Positions 1 to 8,881 of a DNA stretch of 56,695 nt are shown here, piece by piece. Each line of letters starts with the position of its first letter. Positions within the stretch are counted from its first letter, which is position 1. The notes beneath the pieces were generated by a model. The model was not told the DNA's origin. It did not search any database and saw nothing but the letters and a program-made list of their open reading frames with translations. This DNA is from Lachnospiraceae bacterium. GTDB taxonomy: Bacteria > Bacillota > Clostridia > Lachnospirales > Lachnospiraceae. The stretch is from NCBI GenBank assembly GCA_009911185.1, contig QXWW01000027.1, positions 1 to 56,695 on the forward strand. The letters are read 5' to 3'. Position numbers and translations under genes: made by a program.

Positions 1-56
1 CCACACACCTCAGAAAAAATGGGCAAAAAAGTGCTGCCGCACCTATGATTTGTCAA

Positions 57-509
57 TCATTGATGCGACAGCCCCCTATCACTTATCCAAAACCGCTCTA
101 ACTCATTGTCATATCCAAAAAGGACAACAGCATGACCGCCAAAATGACTATTTTTATTCAATCCTAGATATGATAAATACGGCATATCCACATATATTAA
201 AATTGGTTTGTTTTGGTCTATCATATCTTTAGATATCTGACTGATTTTTTCATAATCAAAACCCGACTTGCATTGAATGGATATATTTAGTCGAGCCGCT
301 AATTTTTTTTCAAACTCAAAAACCTTAATTCTTCCATTTACCATAGGGGAAGAAGATTGGTTTAAATATAAAAAAGATAGTCCTGATGCTAAACCAAACA
401 TCATTTCTTCTGATAACAGATAACCATAATAAGAAAAAATCTGTTTCATTGAATTTGTAATGCAGTGCTTTCCGCCTTGTGGAATAAAATCTCTTATAAC
501 TTTTTGCAT
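57..509 (-). CDS. BtrH N-terminal domain protein, shortened
   Basis: A 150-residue protein that resembles the N-terminal part of BtrH-type acyltransferases (papain-like fold; BtrH itself moves an acyl group from a carrier protein to an aminoglycoside). Visible motifs are GGKHCITNS with Cys16 near the N terminus, GGHAVVLFGYD with His126, and WISDR with Asp144, which could form a Cys-His-Asp triad. Family members usually run past 300 residues, so this one stops right after the first domain. A run of five G (minus strand) lies just before the stop, so a frameshift is possible, but neither other frame restores a long reading frame inside the window. It has a good SD (AAAGAGGA) and starts 17 nt after the MerR gene, so the two are probably co-transcribed. 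Substrate unknown. Confidence 0.6.
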   Translation of the reverse strand: MQKVIRDFIPQGGKHCITNSMKQIFSYYGYLLSEEMMFGLASGLSFLYLNQSSSPMVNGRIKVFEFEKKLAARLNISIQCKSGFDYEKISQISKDMIDQNKPILIYVDMPYLSYLGLNKNSHFGGHAVVLFGYDNELERFWISDRGLSHQ

Positions 510-526
510 TATGGAATCCTCTTTCT

Positions 527-1327
527 TTATAGAATCTTATAAGGAAATAGTATTTTTGTAACATAGTTTTCGGGGTTTCCTTTAAATATCATTCCGGGGC
601 TTTTCTCATAAATTTCTCTGAAAGGAGCTATTACGGTTATACCATGTTTGTTTACATAATCGAACAGTGCTTTGTAAGCAATATGCAGTCTTTCATAACT
701 TCCATAATGTGTTGTACAAACAGCCTTTACAGCAGGTAAATATTTACAATTTATTGTGTTCACTGCAATTTGCTTTTTAGTAGGTAAGCATAATTCCATA
801 TCTGCCTGCTCAACACATTCCTCATCATAGTAGCAATTTATAGCAGGTCCATTTGCATTTCCCTGTACAGCTTTGTAAAGAAGTGGAATATGTTCTCCTA
901 TTTCGCTATATTTGCCCCAAAACCGTATGGAAGCTACTAAGGTTGTTGGAATATCTTCAAGGGTTATTTTGTATGTTTGATTTTCCGTTTTCGTTACATC
1001 GGGAGATAGATAACCACTTATGTTATTTATTAACTCTTTCTCTCTTAGTATATTTTCTTCAATATTCGCAATTTTCTCTCTCAAAATAGAAGTTAAGTCT
1101 ACTTCGTTCTTTACCATTTCAAGCACTTCTTTAATCTCCAATATTGAAAAATCCAGTGAACGAAGAAACCCAATTAACTGCGCTTTTTTTAAATCATTTT
1201 CATCATAATACCGATACAAGGTGTTTCTATCACGATATGACGGCTTGAGTATACCTTGCTCATCATAGTAACGCAGCGCTTTAACAGTTAGACCGGATAT
1301 TTTTGAAAACTGGCTGATCTGATACAT
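527..1327 (-). CDS. MerR-family regulator with GyrI-like effector domain
   Basis: A 266-residue transcription factor. Residues 1-70 are a MerR winged helix (ISGLTVKALRYYDEQGIL, then NTLYRYYDENDL). Residues about 75-110 form the dimerisation helix. Residues about 118-266 match the GyrI-like/SOUL small-molecule binding domain seen in BltR, BmrR and TipA-type regulators. Such proteins bend an over-long promoter spacer to activate transcription when a drug or metabolite binds. SD GAAGGAG lies 8 nt before the ATG. Its own promoter has the expected 20-nt spacer holding a perfect palindrome, so autoregulation is very likely. The gene directly downstream encodes a BtrH-type protein, which makes that gene the likely co-regulated target. 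Confidence 0.88.
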   Translation of the reverse strand: MYQISQFSKISGLTVKALRYYDEQGILKPSYRDRNTLYRYYDENDLKKAQLIGFLRSLDFSILEIKEVLEMVKNEVDLTSILREKIANIEENILREKELINNISGYLSPDVTKTENQTYKITLEDIPTTLVASIRFWGKYSEIGEHIPLLYKAVQGNANGPAINCYYDEECVEQADMELCLPTKKQIAVNTINCKYLPAVKAVCTTHYGSYERLHIAYKALFDYVNKHGITVIAPFREIYEKSPGMIFKGNPENYVTKILFPYKIL

Positions 1328-1348
1328 TTACAATCTCCTTCTAAAAAG

Positions 1349-1379
1349 TATAAACTCTCCCCCATGGGGGAGAGTCAAG
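1349..1379 (-). promoter_or_regulatory. MerR-type promoter with palindromic operator
   Basis: On the minus strand, TTGACT and TATACT are separated by 20 nt instead of the usual 17. A perfect 22-bp palindrome with core CTCTCCCCCATGGGGGAGAG (1354-1375) fills the spacer. This is the standard architecture of promoters activated by MerR proteins, and it stands directly before the MerR gene. Confidence 0.85.
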
Positions 1380-1598
1380 AAAATTATATAGTATTTATTG
1401 TAACTGCTCCATGCCAAAAAACAGTTTTTGCCCATAAAATAGTTAATTAATATTAGGGATGAGAGAGATTTCTTAGAAGTCGGTATTGGCGGGAATGCTT
1501 GTCTTTTGGTCTTTGCTTCGAAATAACGTGTCCTCCATCTTCTTGGAAACTAACTTTTCGAAACATGCTGGCGCGCGCCTCTCCCCTAAATCCTATAC

Positions 1599-2999
1599 CT
1601 AAAAATCAAACTTTTCTGCAAAATATGCGTCAAGCTCTTCTATCCTGATTCGCTCCTGTTCCATAGAATCACGGTCACGCACGGTTACGGCTCCATCATT
1701 TTCAGATTCAAAATCGTATGTAACGCAGAAAGGCGTTCCAATTTCATCCTGTCTCCGATAACGCTTTCCGATATTCCCTCTGTCGTCAAATTCACAATTA
1801 TACTTTTTGGATAACTGGGCATATATCTTCTCTGCACCTTCGTTCAGTTTCTTGGAAAGAGGCAGAATACCGATTTTCACCGGGGCAAGCGCTGGATGGA
1901 AATGAAGCACCGTCCTCATATCCGGCTTCTCCTCCGTGCCAATATTTTCTTCATCATATGCAGCGCACAGAAAAGCCAGTACAACGCGGTCTGCGCCAAG
2001 AGAAGGCTCAATGACATAAGGAATATACTTCTCCTTCTTCTCATCATCAAAATAACTCATATCCTGCCCGGACGTATTCTGATGCTGGGTCAGATCATAG
2101 TCGGTACGATCTGCAATTCCCCATAATTCTCCCCATCCGAAGGGGAACAGAAATTCAAAATCCGTAGTTGCCTTGCTGTAAAAAGCAAGTTCCGCCGGAT
2201 CATGGTCTCTGAGACGCAGTTCTTCCTCCTTCATACCAAGAGATAAAAGCCAGTCGCGGCAGAAACCTCTCCAATACTGAAACCACTCCAGGTCAGTACC
2301 CGGCTCACAGAAAAACTCCAGCTCCATCTGTTCAAATTCCCTCGTGCGGAATGTAAAATTACCCGGCGTAATTTCATTACGAAAAGATTTCCCAATCTGG
2401 CAGATACCAAAAGGAATTTTTTTGCGGGAAGTTCTCTGAACATTTTTAAAATTCACAAAAATGCCCTGCGCGGTTTCCGGCCTTAAATAAACCGTATTCT
2501 TTGCATCCTCCGTTACTCCCTGGAACGTCTTGAACATCAGGTTGAACTGGCGGATATCCGTAAAGTTATGTTTTCCGCAGGTTGGGCAGGGAATCTGATT
2601 GCCCTCAATAAATTTGACCATCTCCTCCTGGCTCCAGCCATCCACGGAAGATTCCAGGGCAATCCCTTTCTCATCGGCAAAATCTTCAATAATTTTATCC
2701 GCACGGAACCGTTCATGGCACTCTTTGCAATCCATCAAAGGATCGGAAAATCCTCCCAGATGTCCGGAAGCCACCCAGGTCTGCGGATTCATCAGAATTG
2801 CGCAATCCACACCTACATTATAGGGATTTTCCATTACAAATTTCTGCCACCATGCCTTTTTCACATTATTTTTCAACTCTACGCCCAGATTACCGTAATC
2901 CCATGTATTCGCAAGCCCGCCATAAATTTCAGACCCAGGATATACAAATCCTCTTGCCTTTGCCAATGCTACGATTTTTTCCATTGTCTTTTCCATCAT
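1599..2999 (-). CDS. glyQS: glycyl-tRNA synthetase (dimeric, one-chain type)
   Basis: Class IIa aminoacyl-tRNA synthetase that charges tRNA-Gly in the cytoplasm, 466 residues, the normal length for the alpha2 form. Visible signatures are the N-terminal [13 protein letters not shown] block, a zinc-type CKECHERF / CPTCGKHNF pair, RPETAQGIF, motif 2 [21 protein letters not shown] and motif 3 [12 protein letters not shown]. The C-terminal anticodon-binding domain begins around VKIGILPL. The reading frame is open for 24 more codons upstream, but the start at MMEKTMEKI follows GGAGAAGAAAGAGG and matches the family. It is the last gene of an operon with era and recO. No T-box leader lies before it. 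The downstream 270 bp show no clear terminator. Confidence 0.96.
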   Translation of the reverse strand: MMEKTMEKIVALAKARGFVYPGSEIYGGLANTWDYGNLGVELKNNVKKAWWQKFVMENPYNVGVDCAILMNPQTWVASGHLGGFSDPLMDCKECHERFRADKIIEDFADEKGIALESSVDGWSQEEMVKFIEGNQIPCPTCGKHNFTDIRQFNLMFKTFQGVTEDAKNTVYLRPETAQGIFVNFKNVQRTSRKKIPFGICQIGKSFRNEITPGNFTFRTREFEQMELEFFCEPGTDLEWFQYWRGFCRDWLLSLGMKEEELRLRDHDPAELAFYSKATTDFEFLFPFGWGELWGIADRTDYDLTQHQNTSGQDMSYFDDEKKEKYIPYVIEPSLGADRVVLAFLCAAYDEENIGTEEKPDMRTVLHFHPALAPVKIGILPLSKKLNEGAEKIYAQLSKKYNCEFDDRGNIGKRYRRQDEIGTPFCVTYDFESENDGAVTVRDRDSMEQERIRIEELDAYFAEKFDF

Positions 3000-3033
3000 G
3001 ATACCTCTTTCTTCTCCTTTCAGATTCCTTCCC

Positions 3034-3654
3034 CTATTTATACACAATATAAACCAGAGACGATTCCCCAACGTCTCCGGCTTCTTCCGGGATCTGGATG
3101 GAAACCATATCCTTCGCCTTCACGGAAGTATATTCAGAAGACATATATTGAATCGCTCCGTCCACCTTTACATCTACTTTTTCACTTAAAATAACCACCT
3201 TGTAATCCGTATCCACTACCTCTGTATTCTCTATGCTTCCGGCAGCCTTGCCATCTTCCACTTTGACAAATTCCGCATCAAAGTCATATCCCGCCGCTAA
3301 AGCCTGTGGAACCGTTCCCGTAAACAATCTCACCTCGTTAAAATCCTGATAATTCTCATAACCATCATACTTCATAAAGAGCTTCGCCACTCTTTCCTCC
3401 ACTGAAAATTCATCAATTTTGACGCTGTTCTTGCCGTGTTCCTCCTGATAGCCTGCTACTTTCTCTTCCACAAATGATTTCAGCTCTTCCTCATCATAGT
3501 AATCTTTGTCAAAATCCGCAATAGCCGCGCTGATAATGGCGCCTCTCTTCTGTACATATACAGTATCACGGTCTGCTTCCAAAGATGTTCCACATGCGCT
3601 GAATAATCCGGTCATCAATACACAGACCAGACTGATGCAAATTATTCTTCTCAT
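3034..3654 (-). CDS. predicted lipoprotein of unknown function
   Basis: A 206-residue secreted protein. The N terminus [21 protein letters not shown] is a lipoprotein signal with lipobox LFSAC, so the mature protein should begin at Cys21 and be anchored on the outer face of the membrane. The rest is acidic and shows no catalytic motif I recognise. SD AGGAGGG lies 5 nt before the ATG. It sits between recO (50 nt upstream) and glyQS (34 nt downstream) on the same strand, so it is part of that housekeeping operon although it is not a usual member. Function unknown. Confidence 0.85.
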   Translation of the reverse strand: MRRIICISLVCVLMTGLFSACGTSLEADRDTVYVQKRGAIISAAIADFDKDYYDEEELKSFVEEKVAGYQEEHGKNSVKIDEFSVEERVAKLFMKYDGYENYQDFNEVRLFTGTVPQALAAGYDFDAEFVKVEDGKAAGSIENTEVVDTDYKVVILSEKVDVKVDGAIQYMSSEYTSVKAKDMVSIQIPEEAGDVGESSLVYIVYK

Positions 3655-3703
3655 AATTACCCTCCTGAAAGTCTTAACGTGAATCTAAAATATTATACCC
3701 TTT

Positions 3704-4498
3704 TCAGCGATTTATTGCAACTGCTGATTTTTCAGCCAGTTTTGCAGCAAATCCTTCATTCTCCTCTAACACCTGCAATGCATGAAATTTCCGGTCTATG
3801 TAAAATGCCATGTAAGCGTTCATAATCTGTTCCAGCTTCTCTAAAACCTTCAAAGACACTGTAAAAGTATACAATTTTTCAATCCGTACGGTTATAATAT
3901 ACTGCAGAGTATACAGGGTGGATTCATCCAACTCCCAGTCATGCTCACTCCCGCCGCATTCTCTGCAGAGAGTTCCCCCTCTTTTCACATGAAAATACTT
4001 AAGATCTTCCTCCTTTTTGCATTTCAGGCAGGAAAATACATTGGGATATTCCCCATTTACCACCAAGGCTTTTAATTCAAAAATTCTGCGCACCAGCCGG
4101 TTGTCAAGGTTCTGATTCTCCAAGGCGCGTAAGGACTGGTATAACAGTTTCAGCATAGGCGCCTCGTCCACATTTTCCCTGGAATAATAATCAGCCAGTT
4201 CCATGAAATAAAATCCGTAATAGGCGCCCTCCAAATCCTGTGCAAGCTCCCTGAAATAATTAGAAATTTCAGCCTTCACCACCGTGTAAGAGCTGCGCCC
4301 TTCATAAGCTTCGAACTGTCCAAAAGCAAATGGATTGCTCGCCGCCATTACCTGGCTTCCCGGACGCCTTGCGCCTCTGGCAAAGGCTGAAATTTTTCCC
4401 CGCTCTTTGGTTAAAAGGACGATTCTTTTATCATATTCCCCCACCGGGACTGCTGATAACACCATGCCCGTCAGCACTATGGTCTGTCCCATATCCAT
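3704..4498 (-). CDS. recO: DNA repair protein RecO
   Basis: RecO loads RecA onto single-stranded DNA in the RecFOR pathway. The 264-residue length is normal. The N-terminal OB fold starts with TGMVLSAVPVGEYDKRIVLLTKERGKIS, followed by the helical domain. A four-cysteine zinc site CLKC...CREC is visible around residues 155-183. The start is fixed by the SD GGCAGGAG, 6 nt before ATG. It follows era and a YqzL-like gene, the standard Firmicute order. The first 68 nt of the gene overlap the end of the YqzL-like frame. Confidence 0.95.
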   Translation of the reverse strand: MDMGQTIVLTGMVLSAVPVGEYDKRIVLLTKERGKISAFARGARRPGSQVMAASNPFAFGQFEAYEGRSSYTVVKAEISNYFRELAQDLEGAYYGFYFMELADYYSRENVDEAPMLKLLYQSLRALENQNLDNRLVRRIFELKALVVNGEYPNVFSCLKCKKEEDLKYFHVKRGGTLCRECGGSEHDWELDESTLYTLQYIITVRIEKLYTFTVSLKVLEKLEQIMNAYMAFYIDRKFHALQVLEENEGFAAKLAEKSAVAINR

Positions 4499-4646
4499 TC
4501 ACGCTCCTGCCTGTTGTGTCTGTGCCCGCCAGCATAGAGGAAGAGGCGTCTCCATAAACGCCCTCTGTCCCCTGGCGGCACCTGTAACTTAAATAATCCT
4601 GAATACTTCCTGTACTTGCAAATTTCATCCATTCCTGCTCTATCAT
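4431..4646 (-). CDS. yqzL: YqzL-like small protein
   Basis: A 71-residue frame starting MIEQEWMKFASTGSIQDYLSYR, which resembles the YqzL family (a short protein of about 45 residues with a W-x-x-F-x-x-T-G-x-I-x-x-Y-L pattern). YqzL normally sits between era and recO, as here. The SD is CAGGGGGC. The C-terminal third is unlike YqzL and overlaps the recO start by 68 nt, so the tail may be a run-on after loss of the original stop. Function of the family is not established. Confidence 0.55.
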   Translation of the reverse strand: MIEQEWMKFASTGSIQDYLSYRCRQGTEGVYGDASSSMLAGTDTTGRSVNGYGTDHSADGHGVISSPGGGI

Positions 4647-4820
4647 TGCGGTTGCCCCCTGTTCTTCTGTCTATCTGCTGCCCTCTTTGAGAATCTCCAT
4701 CCAGAATCCCGCAGCGTTATCTCTAACAATAGGGTGTCCGCTCCGCATACCGTTATACTATCAAAAATATGGCAGAACTGTCTTGTACTTCCATACCGCC
4801 AGCCTCTGCAAAGATAACGT

Positions 4821-5732
4821 TCAATATTCCTCATCTTCCCGGTAACCGAAGTTTTTAATCAGAAAATCACTGTCCCGCCAGTCTTTCTTCACCTTTACCC
4901 AAAGCTTTAAATTCACTTTACTATCCAGAAAACGTTCTATCTCAAACCGGGCGTTCGTACCGATTTTTTTCAGCATACTGCCGCCTTTCCCGATGATAAT
5001 GCCCTTATGAGAATCCCTCTCGCAGATAATCGTTGCGTCAATATCTACAATCTGTCCCTTTGTCCGCTCTTTCATCCGTTCAATGGTTACAGCAATCCCA
5101 TGGGGAATTTCTTCTTCCAGAGCATGGAGAGATTTTTCCCGGATAATCTCCGCCACAATCTGACGCATTGGCTGATCCGTAATAGTATCTTCCTCATAAA
5201 ACATGGGACCATACGGGAGATACTTGAAAATTAAATCCGGCAAAATTTCCGTATTTTCCCCCCGCAAAGCGGACAGCGGCACAATTTCCGCAAAATCATA
5301 TTCTCTGCGGTACGTGTCGATAAAACCCAGAATTTCCTCTCTTTTTACCGAATCCGTCTTATTGATGACAAGAATCACCGGGGTGTTGGCCTTCGCCAGT
5401 TTTTCCAGAATGTGGCGTTCTCCCGCGCCAATAAAATTGCTTGGTTCAACCAGCCAGAGAATTACATCCACTTCCCGCAAAGCCCGCTCCGCCACATTTA
5501 CCATATATTCCCCCAGCTTATTTTTCGCTTTATGAATCCCCGGAGTGTCCAGAAAGACAATCTGTCCCTTCTCTTCATCCGTATATACAGTCTGAATGCG
5601 ATTCCGGGTCGTCTGGGGTTTCTTCGAGGTAATGGCAATCTTCTGCCCAATCAGCCGGTTCATCAGGGTAGATTTGCCCACATTGGGCCTGCCCACCAGC
5701 GTAACAAAACCGGATTTCAAATTATCCTTCAT
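4821..5732 (-). CDS. era: GTPase Era
   Basis: Essential GTPase that binds 16S rRNA and helps 30S subunit assembly. From the chosen start (MKDNLKSGF) it is 303 residues, the usual size. G1 is GRPNVGKST, G3 is DTPG, G4 is NKTD, and the C-terminal KH domain shows IIGKGGSMLKKIG. The frame continues upstream, but GGAGG lies 5 nt before this ATG. The leader just upstream carries a short copy of the sequence also found before leuB and hrcA. It is followed by a YqzL-like gene and recO. Confidence 0.96.
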   Translation of the reverse strand: MKDNLKSGFVTLVGRPNVGKSTLMNRLIGQKIAITSKKPQTTRNRIQTVYTDEEKGQIVFLDTPGIHKAKNKLGEYMVNVAERALREVDVILWLVEPSNFIGAGERHILEKLAKANTPVILVINKTDSVKREEILGFIDTYRREYDFAEIVPLSALRGENTEILPDLIFKYLPYGPMFYEEDTITDQPMRQIVAEIIREKSLHALEEEIPHGIAVTIERMKERTKGQIVDIDATIICERDSHKGIIIGKGGSMLKKIGTNARFEIERFLDSKVNLKLWVKVKKDWRDSDFLIKNFGYREDEEY

Positions 5733-5798
5733 CTTATCCTCCATTCTGTGCGCGTTCTGCGTGACAGACAATTCGTGAAAAACAATTGCCAATTGATT

Positions 5799-8714
5799 TT
5801 AATACAGATTTTTCAATTCCTGAAACATCTGTTTCTCTTCTTTGAGCTTCTTTTCATTGCCGATAACACAAATTGCCTCCTCTTTCAGCACTGCGCGGAC
5901 AATGCCGGATAATTGGCGGATATCCTGCGGACTGGCATTTAAGATTTCTTCGCGTTCTTCCTGCAGCATACGTTCTGTCAAACCAGTGAGATAGGCCGTA
6001 GCGCTGCGCCCGGTTTTTCCGGCCGGGGTCAGCGGCGCGTCAAGGCTGCTGAACGTTCCGATAATATATTTTGTCATTTCCTTTTCATCCACGGAAAACT
6101 GCTCTAAATATTCAGGAATCCCCTGATACACTTCATTCGTCCTGCTTAAATGCGGATCGCGGTAAGATGTAAAATAGGCGTCTCCCTTTCTGGTAAAGCC
6201 GCTCATACAGCCATAGGCTCCCCCTTTGACGCGAATATTCATCCACAAATAATCATAACTTAACAGCACCTTTAAAATCCGCAGCGCTCCGGTATATGCA
6301 TAGCCCTCTTTGCGGAAATTTCCGGCGCGGGACACATACTGCACCTGTGAGGCGTCTAAAAATCCCTCATTTTTCTTTTCCAGAGAAGGCGCCTTTTTCT
6401 GCTTTCCAGCAGCCTGCACAGCAAGAATATCCATTACGCCCTGAATTTCCTGTTCTACCTGCTTCATTCCTGCAGGCTCAGCCCCAATGCTAAACATCAG
6501 GTTTTCTTTACAAAATATCTCTTTTACCAGTTCCTCCAGCGTCCGGCTGAGTTCGTCTTTCCTCGTTTCAAAATTCTCTTCCAGATCCTTTACAAGCTGA
6601 TAAAACTCTATCCCCTGGGTCATATCTGTGTATTTTGCGCTCTCGGAAAAATATGACATGGCGCGCATGGAGGAAATGGAATGTCCGGCTGAGCTTAAAT
6701 TCATCTGAAGCCTGGATTTTAACTGTGCCAGAATCTCATAGAGACGCTCCTGCTTCCTGAAATTACTTCCGGATATGATTTCCCGGATAATCGCCATGGT
6801 CTTTGGAATTTCACGGTACAAAGCCTTCGCCTTCACTTCATATTTGAGGGAAATACTGTCCTGCATCACATGTGGATAAATTCCAATGCTGCTGAAAATC
6901 CCCCCGGTATGCAGGTTTATCTCATTGGCAAGCTCTGGAAATGCATAAAGCTTTGTGTCCACATATCCCAAAACAGACTTTAAAATTCCAAGATACGGAA
7001 TCTTCTCCGCCGAAAGCGCCGTTACATCAAACATCAGACTGAAATAAGCAATACCGTTGGTGTCGATATCGTGACAGAGCACAAGCGTATCTGCCAGATA
7101 CTTCTCACGATTATACAGTTTTTCCCCCTCTTTTTTTATATCTTCTCTCGCAAGCGCCGGCAGTTTATCCATATCCTCCGCGGAAGAGGGTTCTTCCTGA
7201 TACTGACGCAGGCGATGCGTAAAATCGATTACCTCCTGACGCTCCTGCTCACTGAGAGAATCCTTATATGCCTGCAGTTTCTCATTTAACTTTTCTTCCC
7301 GTTTCTCATGCAGACCATACTCCGGCTTTGCCACAACAACTGCCGCATGAGGATTTTCCAGCAGATAGTCCCGCACCAGCTTTTCAAAATAACCCTTATC
7401 CACCTGCTCCTTTAAAAATTCAATAATTTCAAGCTCCTCTAAATGCAGGAAGGGCTTATTATCGTCGTACAGCCAGCTGTCCAGACAGCGGATGCCGAGC
7501 ATCAGCCCTTTGGGATAGGCTCCGTAATCTCCTTCCCTGTATTGGAACTCATAGCTGTTAATTCCTGCCAGAAGCGATTTTCGGTTGATTCCCTGCTCGG
7601 CCTGCTCACTCAGGACTTTACGGATAATCCCAAGAAATTCCTCTTTTTTCTCCAGATTGCTGTTCTTTGCCACAATAGTAAACATAGGCTGCAAAGTGGA
7701 ATTATCAAAGGACGCCATAATGTCCTTGCCGATTTTAGCGTCCAGCAAAGCCTGCTTTAAAGGCGCTCCCGGCGCGGACAACAGCGCATAATCCAGAATA
7801 TCAAACGCGACATACAACGTTTTATCCAGAATCGTTCCCGTACTTACATTATAAGACAAGTAGGTATTGTCCTTCAAAGGTTCGCCGCTGGAAATGTTGT
7901 AGGACAATTCCACCTGGCGCGCTTGTGCAAAAGGCTTTTGCTCTCTGACTTTTGAATCTACTTGAATTTTGTCAAAGTTGTTGAGATATTCCTGGTCCAG
8001 CCACTCTAATTTTGCTTTCATATCCATATTTCCATAAAGATAAATATAAGAATTGGCAGGGTGATAATATTTCTGGTGGAATGCAAGGAACTGCTCATAG
8101 GACAGCTCCGGGATCACCTCCGGATCGCCTCCGGATTCGTAAAAATAAGACGTATCCGGATAAAGAGCGCTCATAATTTCCCGGTTCAGCACTTCATCCG
8201 GAGAAGAAAATACCCCCTTCATTTCATTATACACTACGCCGTTAATGGTAAGCGGAGAATCCTGGTCTTCCATTTCATAATGCCAGCCCTCCTGACAGAA
8301 TATCTCCTTGTGCCGGTAGATATTCGGATAGAACACTGCGTCCAGATATACCTCCATCAAATTTTGAAAATCTTTGTCATTGCAGCTTGCCACCGGATAA
8401 ATCGTTTTATCGGGATAAGTCATTGCATTTAAAAATGTATTCAGAGAACTTTTCACCAGTTCTACAAAAGGATCCTTTACGGGAAATTTCCGGGAACCGC
8501 ACAATACCGAATGTTCCAAAATATGCGCCGCTCCGGTACTGTCCAAAGACGGCGTCCGGAATCCAATATAGAATACCTTGTTCTCATCCTCATTGGAAAT
8601 CAGGCTGACTCTGGCCCCGCTTTTTTTGTGCCGCAGCAAATATCCTTCCGACTTTATATCGTCCAGTTTTTTTTCCTGCAGCACCTCATATGCTGTCAAA
8701 TCATTAAAATCCAT
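5799..8714 (-). CDS. M16C-family metalloprotease (PreP-like)
   Basis: A 971-residue zinc protease of the insulinase superfamily, presequence-protease type. The inverted zinc motif HILEH is at residues 64-68 and the downstream helix GVVYNEMKGVFSSP probably supplies the third ligand Glu. Four M16 repeats fit the length, with the C-terminal half (KGGAYGCMSGF and following) being the non-catalytic clamp. No signal peptide is seen, so it is probably cytosolic and degrades peptides. The start MDFNDLTAYEVL follows AAAGGACGCAGGACT; a 16-codon open extension upstream lacks an SD and overlaps a leader hairpin. It heads the operon leading to era, recO and glyQS. Confidence 0.92.
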   Translation of the reverse strand: MDFNDLTAYEVLQEKKLDDIKSEGYLLRHKKSGARVSLISNEDENKVFYIGFRTPSLDSTGAAHILEHSVLCGSRKFPVKDPFVELVKSSLNTFLNAMTYPDKTIYPVASCNDKDFQNLMEVYLDAVFYPNIYRHKEIFCQEGWHYEMEDQDSPLTINGVVYNEMKGVFSSPDEVLNREIMSALYPDTSYFYESGGDPEVIPELSYEQFLAFHQKYYHPANSYIYLYGNMDMKAKLEWLDQEYLNNFDKIQVDSKVREQKPFAQARQVELSYNISSGEPLKDNTYLSYNVSTGTILDKTLYVAFDILDYALLSAPGAPLKQALLDAKIGKDIMASFDNSTLQPMFTIVAKNSNLEKKEEFLGIIRKVLSEQAEQGINRKSLLAGINSYEFQYREGDYGAYPKGLMLGIRCLDSWLYDDNKPFLHLEELEIIEFLKEQVDKGYFEKLVRDYLLENPHAAVVVAKPEYGLHEKREEKLNEKLQAYKDSLSEQERQEVIDFTHRLRQYQEEPSSAEDMDKLPALAREDIKKEGEKLYNREKYLADTLVLCHDIDTNGIAYFSLMFDVTALSAEKIPYLGILKSVLGYVDTKLYAFPELANEINLHTGGIFSSIGIYPHVMQDSISLKYEVKAKALYREIPKTMAIIREIISGSNFRKQERLYEILAQLKSRLQMNLSSAGHSISSMRAMSYFSESAKYTDMTQGIEFYQLVKDLEENFETRKDELSRTLEELVKEIFCKENLMFSIGAEPAGMKQVEQEIQGVMDILAVQAAGKQKKAPSLEKKNEGFLDASQVQYVSRAGNFRKEGYAYTGALRILKVLLSYDYLWMNIRVKGGAYGCMSGFTRKGDAYFTSYRDPHLSRTNEVYQGIPEYLEQFSVDEKEMTKYIIGTFSSLDAPLTPAGKTGRSATAYLTGLTERMLQEEREEILNASPQDIRQLSGIVRAVLKEEAICVIGNEKKLKEEKQMFQELKNLY

Positions 8715-8750
8715 AGTCCTGCGTCCTTTCAAAATAGTTAACTTAAGAAA

Positions 8751-8770
8751 GACTGCCCTCACAGGCAGTC
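8751..8770 (-). terminator. leader terminator / candidate attenuator before the M16C gene
   Basis: On the minus strand AGACTGCC pairs with GGCAGTCT around a TGTGAG loop, followed by TCTTTCTT. It lies 37 nt before the M16C start and about 60 nt after a strong promoter. A segment near the predicted 5' end, GGCAGTTTTC (8818-8827), can pair with GGGAGACTGCC, the left arm of this hairpin, so a terminator/antiterminator switch is possible. It could also just be the mscS terminator. Confidence 0.6.
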
Positions 8771-8836
8771 TCCCGATACCCTTCGTCTCTTTGCAGCAAA
8801 TTGTCTTACAATATTAAGAAAACTGCCATGCATAAA

Positions 8837-8865
8837 AGATTAGCATATTTTACCAATATTGTCAA
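8837..8865 (-). promoter_or_regulatory. promoter of the M16C-era-recO-glyQS operon
   Basis: On the minus strand TTGACA, a 17-nt spacer and TAATCT with an extended TGC directly before the -10. The predicted transcript start is near 8830, giving a leader of about 115 nt that contains the hairpin at 8751-8770. Confidence 0.7.
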
Positions 8866-8881
8866 CGAAACCGCCCATTCA

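Noticed and set aside
1459-1600. Plus-strand frame after the glyQS end with phrases like LAGMLVFWSLLRNNVSSIFLETNFSK
   Set aside because: A TAG follows the first five codons, there is no SD, and it is under 50 codons. It may be a degraded repeat but I cannot support it.
2568-3194. 208-codon plus-strand frame opposite glyQS and the lipoprotein gene
   Set aside because: It is antisense to two well-supported genes and its sequence has no recognisable domain.
4643-4834. 63-codon minus-strand frame between era and the YqzL-like gene
   Set aside because: It overlaps the era end out of frame, has no SD at usable distance, and its Cys/Arg-rich sequence shows no domain. The ATGA overlap with the next frame is the only point in its favour.
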